64,000 bases of DNA from Eggerthellaceae bacterium. Lineage in GTDB: Bacteria > Actinomycetota > Coriobacteriia > Coriobacteriales > Eggerthellaceae. The notes beneath the pieces were generated by a model that searched no databases, was not told the origin of the DNA, and saw nothing but the letters and a program-made list of their open reading frames with translations. Of the stretch, positions 1 through 8,085 are shown piece by piece; position 1 is the stretch's first letter; each line of letters starts with the position of its first letter. Position numbers and translations under genes: made by a program. Location: NCBI GenBank assembly GCA_022791455.1, contig JAAVZC010000007.1:1-64000 (forward strand). Direction: 5' to 3'.

Positions 1-1024
1 AGTACACGCGCAGGTAGGTGAGCTTGCCCACGTAGGGGTCGGTCATGATCTTGAAGGCCAGCGAGGAGAACGGAGCCTTCGGATCGGCCGGACGGTCCTC
101 TTCCTCGCCGGTCTCGGGGTTCTCGCCCTTGATGGCGGGGATGTCAACCGGGGAAGGCATGTAGTCCACCACGGCGTCCAGCAGTTCCTGCACGCCCTTG
201 TTCTTGTAGGCGGAGCCCACGAACACCGGGTTGATCTTGCAGTCGATGACACCCTTGCGGATGGCGGCCTTGAATTCCTCGACCGTCACCTCTTCCTCCA
301 TGAGCACCTTCTCCATCAGGTCGTCGTCGCAGTCGGCGGCGGCCTCCAGGAGCTCCTGGCGGTACATTTCGGCGTCGTCCTTGTACTCGGCCGGAATCTC
401 GGCCATCGGCTCGGGGTAGGTCATGCCCTTGTCGTCGGCCTTGAAGTCCCACGCGGTCATGGTCACCAGGTCGATGACGCCCCAGAACTGGTCCTCAGCG
501 CCCATGGGGATCTGGGCGGCAACGGCGTTGGCGTCCAGGCGATCGCGCATGGTCTGGATGGCGTGGAAGAAGTCGGCGCCCACGCGGTCATACTTGTTGA
601 TGAAGGCGATGCGGGGCACGCCGTAGCGCTCGGCCTGACGCCACACAGTCTCGGACTGGGGCTGCACGCCAGCGACAGCGTCGAAAACGGCAACGGTGCC
701 GTCCAGAACGCGCAGGGAGCGCTCTACCTCGGCGGTAAAGTCAACGTGACCGGGCGTGTCGATGATCTGGAAGCGGTACTCCTTGCCGTCGGCCTTGCCG
801 CCGGGGTACTTCCAGAAGCAGGTGGTGGCAGCGGCGGTAATGGTTACGCCGCGCTCCTGCTCCTGAACCATCCAGTCCATCGTGGCTGCACCGTCATGGA
901 CTTCGCCGATCTTGTGGGTCTTGCCCGTGTAGTAAAGAATACGCTCGGTGGTGGTAGTCTTGCCCGCGTCGATGTGGGCCATGATACCGATGTTGCGCGT
1001 ATCTTTCAGATCGATTTTAGCCAT
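1..1024 (-). CDS. fusA: Translation elongation factor G (partial, N-terminal third)
   Basis: EF-G is the GTPase that drives ribosomal translocation. The minus-strand reading frame begins with [20 protein letters not shown], so the P-loop [13 protein letters not shown] is present near residue 20. The frame runs off the left edge after about 341 codons of the usual ~700, so the ORF track omits it. It is the third gene of the str operon, 21 bp after rpsG, and a short AGGA lies about 10 nt upstream of the ATG. No defect is seen in the visible part. Confidence 0.96.
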   Translation of the reverse strand, partial: MAKIDLKDTRNIGIMAHIDAGKTTTTERILYYTGKTHKIGEVHDGAATMDWMVQEQERGVTITAAATTCFWKYPGGKADGKEYRFQIIDTPGHVDFTAEVERSLRVLDGTVAVFDAVAGVQPQSETVWRQAERYGVPRIAFINKYDRVGADFFHAIQTMRDRLDANAVAAQIPMGAEDQFWGVIDLVTMTAWDFKADDKGMTYPEPMAEIPAEYKDDAEMYRQELLEAAADCDDDLMEKVLMEEEVTVEEFKAAIRKGVIDCKINPVFVGSAYKNKGVQELLDAVVDYMPSPVDIPAIKGENPETGEEEDRPADPKAPFSSLAFKIMTDPYVGKLTYLRVY

Positions 1025-1045
1025 AAAGTCAATTCCTGCCTGTTC

Positions 1046-1516
1046 TTAGAAGCGATAGTGTGAGAAGGCGCGGTTTGCCTCGGCCATCTTGTACATATCC
1101 TCGCGCTTCTTCACGGAAGCTCCGGTGTTGTTGGAGGCGTCCATGATTTCAGCGGCAAGACGCTGCTGCATGGTGTGCTCCTTGCGCTTGCGCGAGAAGT
1201 CCACGATCCAGCGGATGGCCAGGGTGGTGGCGCGACGGGAATTGACCTCCATCGGCACCTGGTAAGTGGCGCCGCCGACACGCTTGGGCTTGCACTCAAG
1301 GGTGGGGCGGACGTTGTCCATAGCCTTCTTGAAGACGGTCAGGGGGTCTTCCCCGGTCTTCTCGGCCACGATGTCGAAGGCACCGTAGACGATGTTCTCG
1401 GCGATGGACTTCTTGCCATCCAGCAGCACCTTGTTGATGAGCTGGGTGACGAGACGGTTGCTGTAACGGGCGTCCGGCGTTACTTCACGGCGGACAGCTG
1501 CTGCACGACGCGGCAT
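1046..1516 (-). CDS. rpsG: 30S ribosomal protein S7
   Basis: A 156-residue protein of the normal S7 length. S7 nucleates assembly of the 30S head by binding the 3' domain of 16S rRNA. The start [12 protein letters not shown] and the Arg/Lys-rich interior ([13 protein letters not shown], the conserved S7 signature) are clear. The ATG has a good upstream AAAAGGAG. It sits between rpsL and fusA, the canonical str order. In other bacteria S7 represses this operon translationally; nothing in the sequence tests that here. Confidence 0.98.
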   Translation of the reverse strand: MPRRAAAVRREVTPDARYSNRLVTQLINKVLLDGKKSIAENIVYGAFDIVAEKTGEDPLTVFKKAMDNVRPTLECKPKRVGGATYQVPMEVNSRRATTLAIRWIVDFSRKRKEHTMQQRLAAEIMDASNNTGASVKKREDMYKMAEANRAFSHYRF

Positions 1517-1612
1517 ACTTTTTACTCCTTTTGTCCTGCGTGCTTCGAGGGATCTTTCACTTCCCCATTAGGCGGCTTCTCTTTTTTGCCACCCGCACGA
1601 CTTAACGGTTAC

Positions 1613-1984
1613 TTATTTGGGGCGCTTGGCACCATAGCGGCTGCGGGCCTGCTTGCGCTTGTCGACAGCGGCGCAGTCCAGAGCAGCACGGATGACCTTG
1701 TAACGCACACCAGGCAGGTCCTTAACACGACCGCCGCGGATGAGCACCATGGAGTGCTCCTGAAGGTTGTGGCCCTCACCGGGGATGTAGGCGGTAACCT
1801 CCATGCCGTTGACCAGGCGCACACGGCAAACCTTACGGAGCGCCGAGTTCGGCTTCTTCGGGGTGGTGGTGTACACACGGGTGCACACGCCGCGCTTCTG
1901 CGGGTTGCCCTTCAGAGCCGGGGTCTTCGACTTGTCGACCGTCTTCTGACGGCCTTTGCGTACGAGCTGATTGATAGTAGGCAA
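1613..1984 (-). CDS. rpsL: 30S ribosomal protein S12, TTG start
   Basis: S12 lies at the decoding centre and is the classical streptomycin target. The 123-residue protein starts with the universal sequence [12 protein letters not shown] and contains [11 protein letters not shown], whose Lys (E. coli K42 equivalent) is the wild-type, streptomycin-sensitive residue. The start codon is TTG, placed 8 nt after AAGGAG. The universally conserved N-terminus leaves no alternative start. It is the first gene of the str operon, behind the promoter at 2090-2117. Confidence 0.98.
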   Translation of the reverse strand: MPTINQLVRKGRQKTVDKSKTPALKGNPQKRGVCTRVYTTTPKKPNSALRKVCRVRLVNGMEVTAYIPGEGHNLQEHSMVLIRGGRVKDLPGVRYKVIRAALDCAAVDKRKQARSRYGAKRPK

Positions 1985-2055
1985 AGTCTCAACTCCTTCT
2001 TTTCTATCGCTTCCTACAATTTCTCACACTCTTTGCGCGCTTGGGTTAGAGCGCA

Positions 2056-2081
2056 CAAAAACAAGCGCCTCTGAGAGACGC
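2056..2081 (-). promoter_or_regulatory. Terminator-like hairpin in the str operon leader
   Basis: Read on the minus strand, GCGTCTC-TCA-GAGGCGC forms a 7-bp stem with one G-U pair and is followed by TTGTTTTTG. It lies between the str promoter and the rpsL start, so it could attenuate transcription or bind a ribosomal protein. The U-run is interrupted, so termination would be weak. Confidence 0.35.
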
Positions 2082-2089
2082 GAGGATGC

Positions 2090-2117
2090 ATATTATCAGC
2101 GAAAACCAGTATGTCAA
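2090..2117 (-). promoter_or_regulatory. Promoter of the str operon
   Basis: On the minus strand TTGACA (2117-2112) is followed after 16 bp by TAATAT (2095-2090). This is a near-consensus housekeeping sigma-factor promoter about 100 bp upstream of rpsL and pointing at it. Confidence 0.75.
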
Positions 2118-2230
2118 ACGCCACGCACCCGGGCGTATCCATACCATCCGGCGAGCGGCACAAAGGCTACATAATTGCAGGATACCGACCTTGTCCCTGC
2201 CACCCGAGCGGGGCAAAGCTCGCAAACCCA

Positions 2231-2329
2231 TTGTCATCCTGAGCGGAGCGCGTAGCGCGTAGTCGAAGGATCTCACCCGGCTGCAGAGATCCTTCGACTA
2301 CGGCCTTCGGCCTTCGCTCAGGATGACAA
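2231..2329. repeat. Family A palindromic repeat (copy 1)
   Basis: TTGTCATCCTGAGCG...GTCGAAGGATCTC on the left is mirrored by GAGATCCTTCGACT...CGCTCAGGATGACAA on the right, so the ~99-bp element can fold as one long hairpin. It lies just after the stop of the M20 peptidase and upstream of the str promoter. Confidence 0.9.
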
Positions 2330-2340
2330 CGGGGTTCTGG

Positions 2341-3540
2341 TTAGAGGCGTTGGCCGTCGCGGGCGTAGAGGGCTATGAGCATTTCTACCAGCTTGGCGCA
2401 GCCTTCCACGTCGCGCACGGCAATGTATTCATCTTCGGAATGGATGTCAGTCATGCCAATGCCCAGTGTGATGGCGCGGGCGCCCTTCTCCCCCATCACG
2501 TTGGCGTCGGCGCCGCCGCCGGTGGTAACGCGCCGGGGCACCAGCCCGGCCAGGCGCGCGGCGTCCTTGATGCGGATGACCAGCGGGTCTTCGGCGTTGT
2601 AGGCCACTTCCGGATACGAGAACTCCCAGGTGATCTCCACGCGCCCGCCGCCGGCTTCCGCGGCCGCTTCCATGGCGGCGGTCATGGCGTCGCGCTGAGC
2701 CAGCGCCTCTTCGCGCACGAGCGAGCGGCACTCGCCGCGCAGGTGGCAATGCTCGGGGATGACGTTCACCGTGTGGCCGCCCTCGATGAAGCCGACGTTG
2801 GCGGTGGTGCGCTCGTTGATGCGCCCCAGCTGCATGGCGTCGATGGCGTCGGCCGCCATGTGAATGGCGCTGATTCCCTGCTCGGGGCAGATGCCAGCAT
2901 GGGCGGCGGTGCCGTAGAAATCGGCGAAGAAGGTGAAGTGGCACGGGGCCGCGGTGACGATAGAGCCGGGGCGGCCGTTGGCGTCCAACACGAAGCAGGG
3001 CGTGCCGGGCGCGAAGGTGTCATCAGCCAGCGCCGAGGCCCCTACCAGGCTTATCTCCTCGCAGGTGGTGAAAACCAGCTGGATGTCCGGGCGCGCCGTG
3101 CCTTTCTCCAGCGTGGTGCGCACGCCTTCCAGAATCGCGGCGATGCCGGCTTTGTCGTCACCGGAAAGGATGGTGTCGCCCGCGGAGCAGAGCACCTCCA
3201 CCAGGGCGTCTTCGGCAAACGGGTTGCCGGCGGCGTCCACGGGGCGCTGGGCCAGCTGGCCGGCGGGGCGCATTTCGCGCTTCACGCGGATGTTTTCGCA
3301 AGGCTCCACGGTGTCCATATGGGCGGAAAACGCGATGCGGCCGGGCACGGTACCGGGCAGAAGGGCGATGATGTTGCCGGTGTCGGAACCGGTCTGCGCG
3401 GCGGAGTCGTCGATGGTCACTGCGAAGCCCAGCTCCTCGAGCATCGGCACCAGAGCATCCCGCATCACCGCCTCATGGCGCGAAGGCGATGCGATCTTCG
3501 CCAATTCGACAAACGTATCAATAAGCCGCTCAGAGTCCAT
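2341..3540 (-). CDS. M20 family metallopeptidase, PepT-like
   Basis: A 399-residue cytoplasmic zinc aminopeptidase of the M20 family, resembling tripeptidase T. Metal-binding motifs appear in order: AHMDTVEP (His and Asp), SGDDKAGIAA (bridging Asp), TCEEISLVG (catalytic Glu pair) and TGGGADANVM near the C-terminus. The dimerisation (lid) region contains GTAAHAGICPEQG. The ORF track begins nine codons earlier. I place the start at MDSERL because AAGAAGG lies 5 nt upstream. It would release amino acids from short peptides; the exact substrate is not readable from sequence. Confidence 0.88.
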   Translation of the reverse strand: MDSERLIDTFVELAKIASPSRHEAVMRDALVPMLEELGFAVTIDDSAAQTGSDTGNIIALLPGTVPGRIAFSAHMDTVEPCENIRVKREMRPAGQLAQRPVDAAGNPFAEDALVEVLCSAGDTILSGDDKAGIAAILEGVRTTLEKGTARPDIQLVFTTCEEISLVGASALADDTFAPGTPCFVLDANGRPGSIVTAAPCHFTFFADFYGTAAHAGICPEQGISAIHMAADAIDAMQLGRINERTTANVGFIEGGHTVNVIPEHCHLRGECRSLVREEALAQRDAMTAAMEAAAEAGGGRVEITWEFSYPEVAYNAEDPLVIRIKDAARLAGLVPRRVTTGGGADANVMGEKGARAITLGIGMTDIHSEDEYIAVRDVEGCAKLVEMLIALYARDGQRL

Positions 3541-3606
3541 CGTTCCTTCTTTCCTAAGCTGTCCCATCCCCGCGTCATGCGGGCAGGGGCATACGTCCGT
3601 CCCCCA

Positions 3607-3722
3607 TTGTCATCCTGAGCGCAGCGCGCAGCGCGGAGTCGAAGGATCTTCACGGCCCAAATTCGCTAACCGGCTGCAGAGATCCTTCGACTCCGGCCTT
3701 CGGCCTCCGCTCAGGATGACAA
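3607..3722. repeat. Family A palindromic repeat (copy 2)
   Basis: Same inverted-repeat architecture as copy 1, with a longer central spacer. It lies between the stop of the pyrophosphatase gene and the start of the peptidase gene. Confidence 0.9.
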
Positions 3723-3730
3723 AGGGAACC

Positions 3731-5092
3731 TTAGTTCCCCAGGATCCTGGGGGCTACTTGCTTTTTTCGGGAGAGGATGCCGGGCATCCAGGTGCCGCCT
3801 TGGCCGGTGCAGTTGATGCCGAAGACGCGGTTCACCACACGGCGGTTGCCTTCGCAGAGGAACTGGCTGCCCTCCGCCAGGATGTCAGTCACCATGAGCA
3901 GCACGAACTCGTAGCCGTGGTCGGCCGCCAGCTTGCGCATGTGCTCGCGAATCTCCTCTTCGCGCTCCAGCACGCCGGCCAAATCCACCGTTTCCCGCTG
4001 GCAGATAAGCACGGTGCCATCGTCGAAGGGGAACTCCTTGGAGTCGGCCTCTACCAGCTTGTCGATGGGCACGTCGTTCACGCTGCCGCGGGCCTTGAAC
4101 ACGCGCAGGCCGAACTCGGTGGGGTCTTCGCCAATGATTTCTCCCAGGTATTTCGCCTGTTCACGGTCGGTATCGGTCGTGGTGGGAGACTTCAGGATGA
4201 CGGTGTCGGTCATGATGGCGGAAAGCAGCACGGCGGCGATTTCCTTCGGCACCTCCACCCCGTACTTGCGGAATTCCATGCACACGATGGTGGCGGTGGA
4301 GCCCACCGGCAGGTTGATGAACTGGATGGGGTTGGCGGTGGAGACGTCGGCGATGCGATGGTGGTCGATGATCTCGACGACGTCCGCTTCCTCGATGCCG
4401 TTCACCGCTTGGCGCGTTTCGTTGTGGTCCACCAGGATCACCTTGCGCTTGGGCGGGTTGGCGATGTCGGAGCGGGTGACAATGCCGATGGCCTGGCCCT
4501 CGTCGTTGAGCACCACGCCTTCGCGCAGCTCCGAGGCCAGCAGATCCTCGGCGGCGTCCTTCAGCAGGATTTCCTTGTCCAGCGTCAGCACGTCGGTGGC
4601 CATGAGCTCGCCCACGCGCTGCCCCAGCGACTCGATGAGCGAGGCGGCCACGGCCATCTGGTTGGGGTTCTCGTCCTCCATGAGGTCGGTGGCGGAAATG
4701 TAGCGCTCGGCGATGGCGCGGGTGGAAATAAGGCCCTCGAACTGGTGGTTCTCCCCTTCCACCACCAGCGCGCGCACGTTGTGCAGCCGCAGCTGGCGGC
4801 CCGCTTCCATCATGGTGGCGTCGTGGGAGATGGACACCGGGTTGGGGGTCATCACGTCGCCGACGCGGGAGTGCACGTGGGCGATCTTGCGCGGTTCAGG
4901 CAGGTTGTTCTCTTTGAGCACCCAGGCGCTTTCCGGCGGCAGCGGCCCCAGGCGGCCGGGGAAGTATACGAATTTAGCGTCAGTGCCATCGCGCTTCGCC
5001 AGCTGATTCTTCAGGTAGGCATAACCGACGGCAGCGGAAATGGAGTCGTTGTCGGGGTTGCGATGGCCGATGACTACAACAGGTGTGGGCAT
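3731..5092 (-). CDS. ppaC: Manganese-dependent inorganic pyrophosphatase with CBS pair
   Basis: A family II pyrophosphatase hydrolysing PPi to two phosphates in the cytoplasm. The N-terminal DHH domain starts GHRNPDNDSISAA (metal ligands). Two CBS domains follow (from VGDVMTPNPVSI, and ELMATDVLTL after an insert). The DHH motif IIDHHRIADV comes next, then a DHHA2 domain. The 453-residue length fits CBS-PPases without a DRTGG insert. CBS domains in this family bind adenine nucleotides and tune activity. I choose MPTPVVV as the start because GAGAGGG precedes it; the track ORF adds 29 codons with no support. Confidence 0.93.
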   Translation of the reverse strand: MPTPVVVIGHRNPDNDSISAAVGYAYLKNQLAKRDGTDAKFVYFPGRLGPLPPESAWVLKENNLPEPRKIAHVHSRVGDVMTPNPVSISHDATMMEAGRQLRLHNVRALVVEGENHQFEGLISTRAIAERYISATDLMEDENPNQMAVAASLIESLGQRVGELMATDVLTLDKEILLKDAAEDLLASELREGVVLNDEGQAIGIVTRSDIANPPKRKVILVDHNETRQAVNGIEEADVVEIIDHHRIADVSTANPIQFINLPVGSTATIVCMEFRKYGVEVPKEIAAVLLSAIMTDTVILKSPTTTDTDREQAKYLGEIIGEDPTEFGLRVFKARGSVNDVPIDKLVEADSKEFPFDDGTVLICQRETVDLAGVLEREEEIREHMRKLAADHGYEFVLLMVTDILAEGSQFLCEGNRRVVNRVFGINCTGQGGTWMPGILSRKKQVAPRILGN

Positions 5093-5284
5093 GGGGAAAT
5101 CCCTCTCATACGCTTCTGATCCAAATAGGTTCACAAAGCTGGGGAGTATAGCCCGCAGTTGTGAAAACCACGCGAACACGCCGCAAATTCATCGACAAGC
5201 CAAAAGTATTCCCAGCTGGACGGCGATTCCGTAGTGTAAATGCTCCGTTTAGAGCAACCCCTCCCGATCGACGGAAGACGGAAC

Positions 5285-6226
5285 TCAATGGCGAAGACGC
5301 CGAAGCAGGCTACGGATTATCTCATGGTCTTCAATCGGGGTCACTCCAAAGCACTTTTTGCCAGCATCCTTGATGGATGCACCAATATGGTATCCGCAGA
5401 CGCTATCTAACAAGAGAAACCTATCATGGAACGCGCTCGTCAGATCCAACTCAAGCGCAGGATATTGCTGGTTAAACTTGTTTACATCAGCTTTGGAAAG
5501 CCTGCATCCACGCTTTGTTGTATAGATACGCGCTCTGACGCCCTCGCCCTTCTTCGACAGCACGTTCAGAGTGTCTAGATCGACATAGCTGTCTACCAAA
5601 ACGATTTCCTCCCTGGCCGTCCTGACCAGTCGTGCCAGAAACTCGAAAGCATCGTAAATCTGACCATCGAAGAAAATTGCTTGACTGGATTCCTGAGTGC
5701 CCTTGGCCTCAAGGCGCTCGAGAACCAGGGCGAATTTCTCATCGGCAAGACGCTGGTATTCGGCCTGCCTCACCTCGATCGCATCCATTCGCTGCAAGAG
5801 CCCCGCATTCCCAACAATAAAATGTCGCATGCGGACGAAGGCGTTCATTATTTGGATGCTTATACTTATGGCGGCGTCGCTTCTCAGCACTCCCGAGAGC
5901 ATCGCAACGCCCTGTTCAGTAAAGGCGTAGGGCAGGCTACGCCTTCCGCCCCATTCACTTGAGATCACAGATTGTGATCTCAAGTTGTCAAATTCCTCTC
6001 GCGTGAGCTGGAACCGAAACTCTTCCGGAAAACGCTTTACATTTCGGCTGACCGCCTGATTGAACACACGAGTTTCCACCTCATACAACGCGGCCAAATC
6101 GCTGTCGAGCATGACCTGCCGACCACGCACCGTGTAAATTAGATCCTCCATTTGGGCTGGAACACGGCGGGGCTGCTCCGAATTGCGAACCGCACGCCCC
6201 TCGATATCTCCAAGCCCAATCTCCAA
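5285..6226 (-). CDS. ORF6N domain protein with PLD-like C-terminal domain
   Basis: The N-terminal ORF6N domain (IYTVRGRQVMLDSDLAALYE, then NQAVSRNVKRFPEEFRFQLT) is a putative DNA-binding module common in phages and mobile islands. The C-terminal half (EIVLVDSYVD..., HDRFLLLDS, YHIGASIKDAGKK) resembles phospholipase-D-like folds often attached to it. The TTG at 6226 directly follows the PIN gene stop and has GGGGAGG 11 nt upstream, which suggests translational coupling. An ATG at 6151 (MEDLIYTV) is the alternative but lacks an obvious Shine-Dalgarno. Base composition is lower-GC than the flanks, suggesting transfer. The function is unknown. Confidence 0.8.
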   Translation of the reverse strand: MEIGLGDIEGRAVRNSEQPRRVPAQMEDLIYTVRGRQVMLDSDLAALYEVETRVFNQAVSRNVKRFPEEFRFQLTREEFDNLRSQSVISSEWGGRRSLPYAFTEQGVAMLSGVLRSDAAISISIQIMNAFVRMRHFIVGNAGLLQRMDAIEVRQAEYQRLADEKFALVLERLEAKGTQESSQAIFFDGQIYDAFEFLARLVRTAREEIVLVDSYVDLDTLNVLSKKGEGVRARIYTTKRGCRLSKADVNKFNQQYPALELDLTSAFHDRFLLLDSVCGYHIGASIKDAGKKCFGVTPIEDHEIIRSLLRRLRH

Positions 6227-6691
6227 CTAAAGTTCAACCTCCCCGTAAGCAAAGCCGTATTCTTCCTCTTGCCATGCGAAAAATTCTTCGCAATCACATA
6301 CACGAATGAGATCCTCCGGGAAGTCGCTTCGGTTACGAGTAATCACGGCGTCGGCACCAATCGCCAAGGCTGTCTCAACAAGGAGCCAGTTTTCCGGGTC
6401 CTTCCAGGAAGCAGCCAACATGAGGTCCACCTCGCGGTCCGACACCGGGAATACGTCCACGAAGGTGCGCAGCAGGCGCAGGCGCTGCAACACATCGTCC
6501 ATCTCGCTGCGTTTGCCGCCATCCGAAAGAACGCAGATCAGATCGATCATCTGGGAAGACGATACCCAGAGGTCGAACTCCCCCACCTTGCCGCAGAGCA
6601 TGAGGAGCCGCGCCTTCTCGTAGAAAGGCGCTCGTTCATTCAGGAAATCAATAACGATATTCGTATCCAGGAGCAGTTTCAGCCGTCCCAT
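6227..6691 (-). CDS. PIN domain protein (probable ribonuclease toxin)
   Basis: A 154-residue PIN-fold protein. LLLDTNIVIDFL near the N-terminus carries the first catalytic Asp. GADAVITRNRSDFPE near residue 115 is the typical second acidic segment. PIN toxins cleave RNA in a Mg-dependent way and are neutralised by a cognate antitoxin. Its ATG abuts the stop of the upstream antitoxin gene (TAAATG), typical of a toxin-antitoxin operon. Substrate and activity are inferred from the family only. Confidence 0.82.
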   Translation of the reverse strand: MGRLKLLLDTNIVIDFLNERAPFYEKARLLMLCGKVGEFDLWVSSSQMIDLICVLSDGGKRSEMDDVLQRLRLLRTFVDVFPVSDREVDLMLAASWKDPENWLLVETALAIGADAVITRNRSDFPEDLIRVCDCEEFFAWQEEEYGFAYGEVEL

Positions 6692-6988
6692 TTAGAGCAA
6701 CTCCCGCGCCGCCAACCGATCCCTTTTGATTTCCGCCTTCGACATTGAATCAAAGCGAGAGGAGCGGGGCGAAGAGAGCTCATCGATGAATGCCGCCGCC
6801 TCTTTCCACCGGTCAGCGGGAACCCGTTCCGAGCCTTCGACGAGAAACGCAGCGTTTCCGGCTTCGATCATGCGGTCGAACAGGGCGTTAATGGCCTGAG
6901 AGACATTGAGCCCCTCCCGCTCAAGCACCCGCAATCCGCGAGCCTTCTTCTCTTCCGACATCCGCCCTGTAACCATGACGCTGTTCAT
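6692..6988 (-). CDS. Putative antitoxin, RelB/DinJ-like
   Basis: A 98-residue protein. The first ~45 residues (MVTGRMSEEKKARGLRVLER then NVSQAINALFDRM) look like a ribbon-helix-helix domain of the RelB/DinJ type. The charged C-terminal tail would wrap the toxin. The start MNSVMV has GAAAGG 6 nt upstream; the longer track ORF would begin inside the putative operator. It immediately precedes and abuts the PIN gene and probably autoregulates through the palindromes at 7005-7028. Confidence 0.78.
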   Translation of the reverse strand: MNSVMVTGRMSEEKKARGLRVLEREGLNVSQAINALFDRMIEAGNAAFLVEGSERVPADRWKEAAAFIDELSSPRSSRFDSMSKAEIKRDRLAARELL

Positions 6989-7004
6989 AATCAGCCTTTC
7001 TAAA

Positions 7005-7028
7005 GTTGTACAACGCATATTGTACAAC
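7005..7028. promoter_or_regulatory. Paired palindromic operator of the PIN/antitoxin operon
   Basis: GTTGTACAAC (a perfect 10-bp palindrome) and TTGTACAAC are separated by 5 bp and end 17 bp upstream of the antitoxin ATG. This is the expected position for RHH antitoxin autoregulation. Confidence 0.6.
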
Positions 7029-7095
7029 ATATGAACGAAGACTACCAGCTCGTCGCAGCAGGCCGGAATGCAGCTTATTCAGCAAAGGCTGTAAA

Positions 7096-8064
7096 TTATC
7101 GCACCGCGGTCAAAACATCCACTATTTCCTGCGTCAGCGCTTTTTGTTGGGTTGCGGTCAGCTCATCAGAAGTTCGTATGACAAGAGTGCCAACCACTTC
7201 GTGCGATCCAGATGAAAACATGCCCGCCCCGTCAAAAGAAGCGAGATAGGCATCCCGCCTTTCTGCATCTTCCACATTTGGAAACACCTCAATTGCGCCC
7301 CCGCCGCTCGTGCCGACCTCAATCACATCTTCCTTGCCTTCTTCGATATACAGGGAAGACCAATCAACTTGCTCATCGCGGAAATAGATACAACCGACAT
7401 ACCCTCCGGATTTGTTAAGTTTCCCATTAGGGTCATGGTCCTCCGTGACAGCCGCTATTTCTGAAATACTCCCTATCCCAAGAATCCTCTCCATAATGAA
7501 GTCGTCAGTTGGAGCCGTCACTTGCTTCAAGCTCTGGATACTGTCCTCGTAGCTGCCCAGCGCAACCTTCAATGCGTCAATCTCTTGCGAGTAATCCGGC
7601 ACGACTGGGATATCTGGAATTTGGGCAGCGGATAAACGGGCCTCGAGCTCTGCCGCCTCTTCAATTATCGCCTCTAAATCAGATCGCCCCATGTCGTCGC
7701 TCATAGACATAGGCTGCTCTTGCGGCAAGCTATCCGGAACTCGGCTCAGCCCATCCTGAACAGATTTCATTGCGTTCTTCAGCTCGGTGAGCGTATTGGA
7801 ATCAAAGGGTTCTTCGCCCTTATTAATAACCGCTTGAGCTGCCTTCACTTCGGCCAACGCAAGACTATTCGCAGCTTCTATATCCTCAACAGCGCTATTG
7901 TAGGGATTGATTTCTGCATTGTAGTTCGCAATCGCTTCATTGCAATGCTCAACCGCCTCCGCCGCTTCTTCTCGTAACTGGTCGGAACAACCGATCAACG
8001 ACATCGATGCGATCAGCATCATCGGAATTAGAAGCTTCTTCACTTTAGATATCGTCCCTACCAT
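7096..8064 (-). CDS. Predicted lipoprotein, function unknown
   Basis: Basic residues and a hydrophobic segment (KKLLIPMMLIASM) lead to a lipobox SLIGC, so the mature protein (about 295 residues) should be lipid-anchored on the outer face of the membrane. The next ~170 residues are acidic and Ala/Glu-rich, probably helical. A more globular C-terminal part contains an STSGGG-like stretch and ends in DELTATQQKALTQ. I use the third in-frame start (MVGTIS) because AAGAAGG lies 6 nt upstream. It is the last gene of the zinc-ribbon/SPFH operon, 21 bp after the SPFH stop. No family is recognised. Confidence 0.72.
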   Translation of the reverse strand: MVGTISKVKKLLIPMMLIASMSLIGCSDQLREEAAEAVEHCNEAIANYNAEINPYNSAVEDIEAANSLALAEVKAAQAVINKGEEPFDSNTLTELKNAMKSVQDGLSRVPDSLPQEQPMSMSDDMGRSDLEAIIEEAAELEARLSAAQIPDIPVVPDYSQEIDALKVALGSYEDSIQSLKQVTAPTDDFIMERILGIGSISEIAAVTEDHDPNGKLNKSGGYVGCIYFRDEQVDWSSLYIEEGKEDVIEVGTSGGGAIEVFPNVEDAERRDAYLASFDGAGMFSSGSHEVVGTLVIRTSDELTATQQKALTQEIVDVLTAVR

Positions 8065-8085
8065 TAACATCCTTCTTCCCAACGT

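Noticed and set aside
2323-3618. Long plus-strand ORF (431 aa) opposite the M20 peptidase
   Set aside because: It is the antisense shadow of a gene with clear metal-binding motifs; the predicted protein is Gly/His/Arg-rich without any family motif.
5285-6226. ORF6N gene as evidence of a prophage
   Set aside because: No integrase, terminase, capsid, portal or lysis genes are found nearby; the domain alone is common outside prophages.
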